A program made the position numbers and the translations under genes. 20,250 nt of DNA from Candidatus Mediterraneibacter gallistercoris (lineage in GTDB: Bacteria > Bacillota_A > Clostridia > Lachnospirales > Lachnospiraceae), in assembly GCA_019119745.1 (NCBI GenBank), contig DWWI01000204.1:1-20250 (forward strand), in the 5' to 3' direction. Of this stretch, positions 8,135-14,306 are shown one piece after another. The stretch's first letter is position 1, and every line of letters starts with the position of its first letter. A model generated the notes under the pieces. It made no database searches, had not been told where the DNA came from, and saw nothing but the letters and a program-made list of their open reading frames with translations.

Positions 8135-8264
8135 TCAAAATCATGGATTCATGCCTTTTCGCTTGCTTTTTATTTCCTATTGTATTATGGTTGAAGGAGA
8201 AACATCGTTCCCGTATCTTCAGGGAACAGAAGCTATTTAAATCAATATACAAGGAGCACACAAA

Positions 8265-9725
8265 ATGCCAAAGCCAAATATTGTATTTATCATGACCGAT
8301 CAGCTCCGGGCAGACTGCCTTGGATATGCGGGACACCCCGACGTTAAAACGCCTTATCTTGATACGCTTGCCTCACGGGGAGTGATTTTTGACCACACGT
8401 ACAGCGCGTGTCCCAGCTGTATTGCCGCCCGCGCCGCTTTGCACACAGGCAGAGAACAGAGTCATCACGGAAGAGTCGGCTATGAAGACAATCAGCCATG
8501 GAATTACACGCACACTATGGCCGGCGAACTTTCAAAAGCCGGATACTATACCCAGTGTGTGGGAAAGATGCATGTACATCCGCTTCGCAATTATCTCGGT
8601 TTTCACAATGTAGAGCTCCACGACGGATATCTCCATTGTGCCCGGTACGGAAGCGTTCCCTACCGCGAGTCCCAGTTTGTGGCAGATGATTATTTTCACT
8701 GGCTGAAACAGGAACTCGGAACCGATGCAGATGTGACGGACACAGGACTGGACTGCAACAGCTGGGTTGCCCGCCCGTGGACGCACGAAGAGAAATACCA
8801 TCCCACCAACTGGGTCACCGACAGAAGTATTGATTTTCTGCGGCGGCGCGATCCGCGCATGCCATTCTTCCTGATGGCATCCTATCTGCGCCCGCATCCG
8901 CCGTTTGATGCACCCCGGCACTATTTTGATCTGTACAGCGGCAAAGATCTGCGCCCGCCTTTTGTAGGTTCCTGGGAGACCGATGAATATCTGAAAAAGG
9001 ACGGCCGGATCTTCGACTCTAAAACAGGTCCCTCCGACCCAGAACTTATCCGGCAGGCACAGATTGGATACTATGCCTGCATCACTCATCTCGATCATCA
9101 GATCGGCCGTCTTATCATGGCGCTGATCGAACAGGAAGTATATGATGACACAGTATTTATCTTTACTTCCGACCACGGTGAGGAACTGTGCGACCACCAT
9201 ATGTTCCGGAAATCCCGTCCCTATGAGGGGAGCTGTCATATCCCCCTGTTCATTACCGCGGGAAAGAATGTACTGCCGGATCTGAAAGCCGGAACAGCCT
9301 GCCACAGTATTGCCGAACTTCGTGATATCATGCCTACGCTTCTCGATATAGCCGGAGCGGAAATTCCTTCTTCTGTAGACGGCTGCAGTCTCCTGCCCCT
9401 TACGGAAGCACCGGACAAGGTACAGCGTTCATGGCTGCACGGAGAACATTCCTACGGCGAGTTTTCAAACCACTGGATCGTTACGGAACGGGATAAATTC
9501 ATCTGGCATTCTCAGTCCGGCACAGAACAATACTTTGATCTGTCTTCCGACCCGCATGAGCTCAGCGATCTGATCGATGATCCGGGATACGCCGAACGTA
9601 TCAGCGAACTCCGCTCCCGCCTGATTCTCTCTCTCAGAGACAGACTGGAAAAGTTCACGGACGGCAGCCGGCTGATCCCGGGACGTCCATATCCGCCGAC
9701 ACTTCCGGCAGCCACTCTGCCGTGA
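8265..9725 (+). CDS. Cytoplasmic Cys-type sulfatase (alkaline phosphatase fold)
   Basis: This 486-residue sulfatase removes sulfate esters using a formylglycine made from an active-site cysteine. The core begins at once (PNIVFIMTDQLRAD, metal ligand D12) with no signal peptide, so it should act in the cytoplasm. The active-site motif is C52-I-A-A-R56 followed by AALHTGR, fitting C-x-A/P-x-R; the nearby C49 does not fit. Other expected residues are K101 and H103 (VGKMH), H211 (RPHPPF), D303-H304 (FTSDHGEE) and K316 (FRKSRPYEG). Length fits family S1 arylsulfatases. AAGGAG lies about 9 nt before the ATG. The maturase it needs is encoded at 16553-17677. Sugar transport and HexNAc genes around it suggest a sulfated glycan substrate, such as a 6-sulfo-HexNAc or sulfo-galactose unit; the exact substrate is not readable. 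Confidence 0.9.
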   Translation: MPKPNIVFIMTDQLRADCLGYAGHPDVKTPYLDTLASRGVIFDHTYSACPSCIAARAALHTGREQSHHGRVGYEDNQPWNYTHTMAGELSKAGYYTQCVGKMHVHPLRNYLGFHNVELHDGYLHCARYGSVPYRESQFVADDYFHWLKQELGTDADVTDTGLDCNSWVARPWTHEEKYHPTNWVTDRSIDFLRRRDPRMPFFLMASYLRPHPPFDAPRHYFDLYSGKDLRPPFVGSWETDEYLKKDGRIFDSKTGPSDPELIRQAQIGYYACITHLDHQIGRLIMALIEQEVYDDTVFIFTSDHGEELCDHHMFRKSRPYEGSCHIPLFITAGKNVLPDLKAGTACHSIAELRDIMPTLLDIAGAEIPSSVDGCSLLPLTEAPDKVQRSWLHGEHSYGEFSNHWIVTERDKFIWHSQSGTEQYFDLSSDPHELSDLIDDPGYAERISELRSRLILSLRDRLEKFTDGSRLIPGRPYPPTLPAATLP

Positions 9726-9752
9726 TTAATAAAAAAATACCTGATTTAACTG

Positions 9753-9797
9753 AAAGAGCGGCCGCTTCCGATATCAATACCGGAGCAGCCGCTCTTT
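9753..9797. terminator. Shared terminator between sulfatase and ABC operon
   Basis: AAAGAGCGGC (9753-9762) and GCCGCTCTTT (9788-9797) form a perfect 10-bp stem, with further CCG/CGG pairing inside. It lies between convergent genes. The minus strand reaches a run of seven T about 15 nt later, and the plus strand ends TTTCTG, so it probably serves both. Confidence 0.75.
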
Positions 9798-9804
9798 CTG
9801 AACA

Positions 9805-9972
9805 TTATTTATATTTCCTGTTATACAGATACAACAGAGCCAGCAGTCCTGCCAGCCCGACCAGTTCCATGACCAGTCCCGATGCACCGATATTTTTCTG
9901 TCCGATAATGATCAGCGCAATGCAGACAACAAAGATGATCAACAGGATAATATTTCTGATAACATTACTCAT
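9805..9972 (-). CDS. Small membrane protein of sugar ABC operon (DUF6903-like)
   Basis: This 55-residue protein has two hydrophobic segments: residues 6-24 (RNIILLIIFVVCIALIIIG) and 32-50 (GLVMELVGLAGLLALLYLY). Between them is a short QKNIGAS loop, and the end is basic (NRKYK). A strong ribosome site (AAGGAGGG) lies 6 nt before the ATG. It is the last gene of the transporter operon, 12 nt after the second permease. From memory it matches the family called DUF6903, found beside carbohydrate ABC permeases in Firmicutes; its function is unknown. It may stabilise or modulate the permease pair, or help recruit a shared ATPase, but this is speculation. The gene is real by ribosome site, operon position and protein character; the family name is less certain. 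Confidence 0.8.
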   Translation of the reverse strand: MSNVIRNIILLIIFVVCIALIIIGQKNIGASGLVMELVGLAGLLALLYLYNRKYK

Positions 9973-9984
9973 ACTATTCCCTCC

Positions 9985-10857
9985 TTATCCTTTCAGTCCG
10001 CCGAGTGTCATGCCTTTGGTAAGCTGTTTCTGTACACAGATATAGAGGATGAGTACCGGAATCATTACGATAACCAGACCTGCATACATAATGCCGTAGT
10101 TAGTCGCGGTTCTCTCAACTGCCATCAGGTTTTTAAGTCCCACAGCAAGTGTGCTGTTATCGTCCATAATCGTAAACGCGATAATATACTCATTCCAGAA
10201 CGACAGGAACTGGAACAGGATGACTGTAAGAATACTCGGCTTTGCCATCGGTATCATGATCTGCACCATTGTCTTAAAATATCCGCATCCGTCAATATAC
10301 GCCGCCTCTTCAAAGCCTTTCGGAAGCGTCTTAAAATATCCGCTCAGCAGATAGATTGAGAACGAAAGCGAACTGGATGCGTAAATGACTGACAGGACAA
10401 ACCTGTTGTCAAGAAAGAAATCAACTCCAAGCGCTTTGTTCGCGTCACTGAGCATCAAGAAGATCGGAACGACAATATAGTTGATATTTACAAAAAGACC
10501 TGCCATAAAAGCAATATTCAGGATCTTTTTCCCTTTAAAATCAAACCTGGACAGCGCATATGCCGCAGGAAGAGCGATCACAAGCAGAAGAATCAGCGAC
10601 AATGCCGTAACAATCACTGAATTAAGGAAATATTTTCCCATCTCCGCATCAATAAACGCTGTAATGTAGTTCTGATACTGCAGCTGTTCCGGAAGCGCCC
10701 ACGGATTTGTTCCCTGTCCGATAAATTCCGCATTGCGTTTGAAACTTGCCATAAATACCCATGCCACAGGCACCAGAATGGACACCGTCATCGCGATCAG
10801 AGCCGCATAGACAATGATTTTAAAGATGATCTTTACGATCGGATTCTGTTTTTTCAT
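9985..10857 (-). CDS. Carbohydrate ABC transporter permease (CUT1, MalG-type)
   Basis: This 290-residue integral membrane protein is one half of the sugar channel. It has about six transmembrane helices, the first at residues 11-33. The cytoplasmic EAA loop, which docks onto the ATPase, reads EEAAYIDGCGYFKTMVQIMIPM, spaced as in MalG/MsmG proteins. The C-terminus is KGMTLGGLKG, typical of this half. AGGGGG lies 10 nt before the ATG. It follows the first permease by 18 nt and precedes the small membrane protein. With the binding protein upstream it forms a typical CUT1 importer, but no ATPase gene is present in the operon. The sugar is not readable from the permease; the GH112 and kinase context points to galacto-/lacto-N-biose or a related, possibly sulfated, glycan. 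Confidence 0.93.
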   Translation of the reverse strand: MKKQNPIVKIIFKIIVYAALIAMTVSILVPVAWVFMASFKRNAEFIGQGTNPWALPEQLQYQNYITAFIDAEMGKYFLNSVIVTALSLILLLVIALPAAYALSRFDFKGKKILNIAFMAGLFVNINYIVVPIFLMLSDANKALGVDFFLDNRFVLSVIYASSSLSFSIYLLSGYFKTLPKGFEEAAYIDGCGYFKTMVQIMIPMAKPSILTVILFQFLSFWNEYIIAFTIMDDNSTLAVGLKNLMAVERTATNYGIMYAGLVIVMIPVLILYICVQKQLTKGMTLGGLKG

Positions 10858-10875
10858 CTTATCTATGCCCCCTTC

Positions 10876-11766
10876 CTAGAACTCCAGTACTTCACGGTCC
10901 GTGATCTTGTTTACAATCGCGGCAAGCGCAAATGAGAAGATAAATACTACTACGCCGATCGCCATACCGTATCCGTATACACCTGCACCGTAAGCCTGCT
11001 TGTACATATAATTCAGGAATACTTCTGAATGTCCGTTCGGACCTCCGTCCGACATAATCTGTACGAACAGGAAACTCAAATTAATAGTACTGATAATATA
11101 GAATGTCAGCGTTGTACGGATATTACTCCATACAAGCGGAAGTGTCACCTGGAAGAACATCTGGATCTCGGTCGCGCCGTCAAGAGAAGCGGCCTCATAG
11201 AGATCCTGCGGGATCGCAGCCATACTCGCCATATACATTACCATATAATAACCGATGGCCTGCCATACAAGGGCGAATATAATTGAATAAAGTACAATAT
11301 TCTGATCACCCATCCACTGATGTGTGAGTTTGCCGAGTCCGATCGCATTAAGGAATGTATTGAGAAGTCCCGTACTCGGATTGTAGATCGCGCCGAAAAT
11401 ACCGGCGATAACAACGATACTCAAAATATTCGGTATGTAAAAAATAATCCTGAAAAAGTTTTTCCCTTTAAATTTACCGCGGGAAAGTATCGCGGCAAAC
11501 AGGATCGCAAAGAGTACCGTACACAATGTGACCAGCACGATAATCGCGATTGAATTCTGCATCGCCTGCAGGAAGTTTTTGTCCGCGATCAGTGATTTAA
11601 AGTTGTTGAAACCGACAAATTCCTTTCTGTTTGTAATTCCGCCCATACGGTACAGAGACATCCTGAACACATTGATAGTCGGAATGAATATAAAAAGCGT
11701 AACAAGAATAGCCGCCGGTGCGATACAGAAAAAGACAAACCGTCCCTGAGACCGTTTTCGATTCAT
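10876..11766 (-). CDS. Carbohydrate ABC transporter permease (CUT1, MalF-type)
   Basis: This 296-residue membrane protein is the other half of the importer. Six or so hydrophobic segments are visible, starting with FVFFCIAPAAILVTLFIFIP. The EAA loop reads YEAASLDGATEIQMFFQVTL and contacts the ATPase. The start is placed at the ATG at 11766 because AAAGGAG lies 7 nt before it. The frame is open 14 codons further upstream (ATG at 11808), but that stretch overlaps the terminator-like hairpin after the binding-protein gene. It is separated from the binding-protein gene by 85 bp that hold this hairpin, so it is probably expressed at a lower level than the binding protein. Confidence 0.93.
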   Translation of the reverse strand: MNRKRSQGRFVFFCIAPAAILVTLFIFIPTINVFRMSLYRMGGITNRKEFVGFNNFKSLIADKNFLQAMQNSIAIIVLVTLCTVLFAILFAAILSRGKFKGKNFFRIIFYIPNILSIVVIAGIFGAIYNPSTGLLNTFLNAIGLGKLTHQWMGDQNIVLYSIIFALVWQAIGYYMVMYMASMAAIPQDLYEAASLDGATEIQMFFQVTLPLVWSNIRTTLTFYIISTINLSFLFVQIMSDGGPNGHSEVFLNYMYKQAYGAGVYGYGMAIGVVVFIFSFALAAIVNKITDREVLEF

Positions 11767-11788
11767 ATTACGTCTCCTTTCCTTGTTA

Positions 11789-11819
11789 AAAACGGTGAGC
11801 TGTAACAACTCACCGTTTT
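11789..11819 (-). terminator. Attenuating hairpin between binding protein and permease genes
   Basis: On the minus strand AAAACGGTGAG and CTCACCGTTTT form a perfect 11-bp stem with a 9-nt loop, ending in TTTTTAAC. It lies inside the operon, directly after the binding-protein gene. Partial termination or 3'-end protection here would raise binding protein over permease, as is common in such operons. Confidence 0.75.
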
Positions 11820-11851
11820 CTCAGCATATCTGCATGCTATATTCTGATAGT

Positions 11852-13231
11852 CTACTCCATCGCGTTTGCACACTGTTTCCAGACATCTACGAGCTGCTTC
11901 TGCCACTCGTCAACTGTCATGGCGCCGTTACTGATGGAATCGATCGGTCCGTATACAGAACCTTTCATATCCAGTCCTTCGATCGGAGCTGTTGTTGCCC
12001 ATGTACCTGTTACAGCCACTACATCGTCTCCAGTCTGGAAACTGCTCTTGATCACACCGTCCGGAAGCTTATCAGCCGCTCCTTTTACCGGTACAACAAT
12101 CGGAGAGTCAGACTCTTCTCCAGTCTCTGCATTTGTTGTCTTATTTGCAAGGCAGAGATCTACAACTGTATCAGAATACATAAATTTAATAAATTCTTTT
12201 GCAAGATCAATGTTTGCAGCATCTGCCGGAATCCACATCTGCTCTGTAAATGTATATACAGCCTGATCCTCGTCAGCGCTCCACTTCGGAACACCCATTA
12301 CTCCCCATTCGTAATCTGCAGGAGTGGAGTTTGCCATCTCACCTACTACCCAGCTTCCGTTCGGCATAAAGAGCGCCTCGCCGTCGATAACCGCCTGCTG
12401 GTTGATCTTAAAGCCGCCGTCCGTGTTTGCATTGGATACTGTATCAGCCCAGATGTTATCTGAAGATACAAGCTCTGCTACCGTATCGAGAACTTTTCTT
12501 CCCTCGTCTGATGTCCATGTGTTTGCATCATATGTCAGAGCTTTGTTGTAGAAATCCGTTCCGCCTGCCTGTGCCAGCATAGCGTAGATCGTAGCGTCAA
12601 AGTATCCCGGCTGCGGGTATGTAAAGAGTGCTCTTCCGTCTGCTTTAGCCTGTTTTCCAAGTTCAAACATCTCGTCCCATGTAGTCGGGAGCGCATACTC
12701 CTTGCCCTCGCCTACAAGTGTCGCGTTGTACCAGAAACCTGTCTGGGTGTAGAAAATCGGTGCGAGATAGATCTTTCCATCTCCATATGGCTGAGCCGCT
12801 GTTCCGTCCAGGATACCATCCAGCATCTTGCCTTTGAGCTCATCGTCGAACACATCAGAGATATCTGCTACTGCTTCCTCTTTGAGCATTGTCTCTGTGA
12901 ATCCGCTTGCCTGTCCGAGATTGTAGTAGACAACATCCGGAATGTCGCCGTTCTGGATGTTCTTGGTAAGAACCTGATCCAGCTCGGAGGACAACGTAAG
13001 GTCTACTGTACAGCCTGTCTCTTTCTCGAAGGCGTCTGCAATCTTCTCCCAGATCTCAGCTCCGTTACCGCCCTCAAAGGCTGCAACCTTCAGTACATTG
13101 CTGTCACCATCGCCGTTTCCGCCTCCTTCTTTACTGTCGTTTCCGCCTCCGCCGCATGCTGCAAGCATGGAGACTGCCATCGCAGAAACAAGCGATACAG
13201 AGATCAGCTTTTTCACCATTTTCTTTTTCAT
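11852..13231 (-). CDS. Sugar-binding lipoprotein of the ABC importer (CUT1)
   Basis: This 459-residue extracellular solute-binding protein captures the sugar and delivers it to the permeases. The N-terminus is a lipoprotein signal: basic MKKKMVKK, a hydrophobic stretch, and the lipobox L-A-A-C26, followed by a Gly/Asp/Ser-rich tether (about 27-45). The mature part has the two-lobe family 1 binding-protein pattern, including EIWEKIADAFEKETGC, DIPDVVYYNLGQ and the WIPADAANIDLAKEFIKFMY segment. Many Trp and Tyr residues fit sugar stacking. A strong AGGAGGAGG site precedes the ATG. It is the first gene of the operon and is divergent from an AraC regulator. The ligand is inferred, not shown; Gal-HexNAc disaccharides are the best guess from the neighbouring GH112 and kinase genes. 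Confidence 0.94.
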   Translation of the reverse strand: MKKKMVKKLISVSLVSAMAVSMLAACGGGGNDSKEGGGNGDGDSNVLKVAAFEGGNGAEIWEKIADAFEKETGCTVDLTLSSELDQVLTKNIQNGDIPDVVYYNLGQASGFTETMLKEEAVADISDVFDDELKGKMLDGILDGTAAQPYGDGKIYLAPIFYTQTGFWYNATLVGEGKEYALPTTWDEMFELGKQAKADGRALFTYPQPGYFDATIYAMLAQAGGTDFYNKALTYDANTWTSDEGRKVLDTVAELVSSDNIWADTVSNANTDGGFKINQQAVIDGEALFMPNGSWVVGEMANSTPADYEWGVMGVPKWSADEDQAVYTFTEQMWIPADAANIDLAKEFIKFMYSDTVVDLCLANKTTNAETGEESDSPIVVPVKGAADKLPDGVIKSSFQTGDDVVAVTGTWATTAPIEGLDMKGSVYGPIDSISNGAMTVDEWQKQLVDVWKQCANAME

Positions 13232-13283
13232 AAAAAGTACCTCCTCCTTTTATTTGATAGATTTATCATATCTTATTAAATAT

Positions 13284-13312
13284 AGTATATCAATATGGAT
13301 ATTGCCTTTCAT
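13284..13312 (-). promoter_or_regulatory. Binding-protein operon promoter with internal palindrome
   Basis: On the minus strand ATGAAA (plus 13307-13312) and TATACT (plus 13284-13289) are separated by 17 bp. The spacer holds a perfect inverted repeat CAATATGGATATTG (13291-13304). TATTGC repeats at 13300-13305 and 13321-13326 are 21 bp apart, the inner one beside the -35, as AraC activators often bind. Confidence 0.45.
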
Positions 13313-13387
13313 TTTATATTTATTGCTCTTTTTGCCATATATTTTTGAAATATATAAATCTTTTTTGTAATTTCTGGCTATATTTCC

Positions 13388-13425
13388 TTGCTTTTATTCA
13401 CCGTAGCTTTGTATAATATATACAA
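13388..13425 (+). promoter_or_regulatory. Promoter of the second AraC gene, overlapped by a palindrome
   Basis: TTGCTT (13388-13393), 18 bp, perfect TATAAT (13412-13417). The -10 lies in a perfect 7-bp inverted repeat TTGTATA-ATA-TATACAA (13409-13425). This position suits a repressor or autoregulation, but AT-rich DNA makes such repeats easier to find by chance. Confidence 0.55.
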
Positions 13426-13474
13426 TCGAATTCTTGCTTATATTTTATGTTTATTGGTTTGGAGGAGGATTTCA

Positions 13475-14305
13475 ATGGGACACAGACATTATTCGATAAA
13501 AATGCAGGATATTCCAAGAATGAATTGCAGACTTCTCTCAGTATCTCTTTCAAAAGATGAAAAAGACTGGCAGAGCGTATTTCACACGCACCATTTTACG
13601 GAAATTTTCTTCGTAGTGAACGGAAAAGGGAATTTCCTCTTCCGCAATGACATTCATCAGATTAAAACAGGAGACCTTATTATCGTCCCGCCTTATCTGG
13701 AGCATACGGAACAGTCTATTCCGGGTATGCCCCTCGAATATTATGTGATCGGTATCGACGGAATCGCTTTCCAGCCAAAAAACAGCGCGTCCACCGCGCA
13801 GATATTCTGCAGCTTTGACAACCGCATGCTGATCGCCGATCTGTTCGCCCAGATGTATTATGAAGTCAAAACCGAGCGGGACGGCTCCGATCTGATCTGC
13901 CAGCATCTTCTTGAGATCCTGATTCTCCGGATCATGCGCTCCCGTCATGTGGTGCCCGTGCCCATCACGTCTGTCCGAATGACAAAAGAATGTGCCCAGA
14001 TAAAAGAATACCTGGACACTAACTATGCAGAGCATATCACGCTGGAAACACTGACCAGCCTCACTCATATGAATAAATACTATATGGCGCATTCTTTCAC
14101 AAAGTTCACAGGACTGTCACCTATTCAGTATCTGAACCGGCGGCGCCTGGAAACAGCCTGCCAGCTTTTAAGAGATACGGACTACTCCGTATCCGATATT
14201 TCCAGCCAGACAGGCTTTTCCTCACAGTCCTATTTCACACAGATCTTTCGGAAACATTACGGGATCACCCCTATAAAATACCGTCAGTCACATTCGGAAG
14301 AATAG
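13475..14305 (+). CDS. AraC-family transcriptional regulator of the sugar transporter
   Basis: This 276-residue regulator has an N-terminal cupin sensor (HTHHFTEIFFVVNGKGNF, then GDLIIVPPYLEHTEQ) and a C-terminal double helix-turn-helix (ITLETLTSLTHMNKYYMAH and YSVSDISSQTGFSSQSYFTQ). The end has the signature FRKHYGITPIKYR. The start is the ATG at 13475, preceded by GGAGGAGG. The frame is open 29 codons further upstream, but that part includes the predicted promoter -10 region. It is divergent from the sugar ABC operon and is the likely activator of it. Its stop codon is one base from the stop of the convergent GH112 gene, with no terminator between them. It shares architecture but not close sequence with the AraC protein at 4738-5658, so the two are probably not a recent duplication. 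Confidence 0.92.
   Translation: MGHRHYSIKMQDIPRMNCRLLSVSLSKDEKDWQSVFHTHHFTEIFFVVNGKGNFLFRNDIHQIKTGDLIIVPPYLEHTEQSIPGMPLEYYVIGIDGIAFQPKNSASTAQIFCSFDNRMLIADLFAQMYYEVKTERDGSDLICQHLLEILILRIMRSRHVVPVPITSVRMTKECAQIKEYLDTNYAEHITLETLTSLTHMNKYYMAHSFTKFTGLSPIQYLNRRRLETACQLLRDTDYSVSDISSQTGFSSQSYFTQIFRKHYGITPIKYRQSHSEE
13777..13799 (-). terminator. Possible minus-strand terminator inside the AraC gene (for GH112)
   Basis: On the minus strand GCGCG, loop GTGGA, CGCGC (plus 13785-13799) is followed by TG and six T residues (plus A-run 13777-13782). The stem is only 5 bp but all GC. It lies about 510 nt past the GH112 stop, antisense to the AraC gene. Confidence 0.4.
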
Positions 14306-14306
14306 C

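Larger units (their letters stand above)
7965..8264. other. Divergent nrdJ/sulfatase intergenic region
   Basis: This 300-bp AT-rich region has no plausible gene. It holds the nrdJ promoter and NrdR-like box (listed separately). A second possible nrdJ promoter is TTGTCA (plus 8076-8081), 17 bp, TATTAG (plus 8053-8058). A weak leader hairpin has arms ACAGG and CCTGT near 8020-8040. A GTTCCC/GGGAAC hairpin at 8207-8227 lies in the sulfatase leader. For the sulfatase a poor promoter can be drawn from TTGCTT at 8163-8168 with TATGGT at 8186-8191; I am not sure of it. Confidence 0.5.

Noticed and set aside
7965..8264. Cobalamin riboswitch before nrdJ
   Set aside because: I looked on the minus strand for a B12-box-like conserved core and found none; the NrdR-like box explains regulation better.
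12000..13231. Maltose-specific binding protein
   Set aside because: The general family 1 pattern is shared by many sugars; the neighbouring GH112 and kinase genes point to Gal-HexNAc, and nothing indicates maltose.
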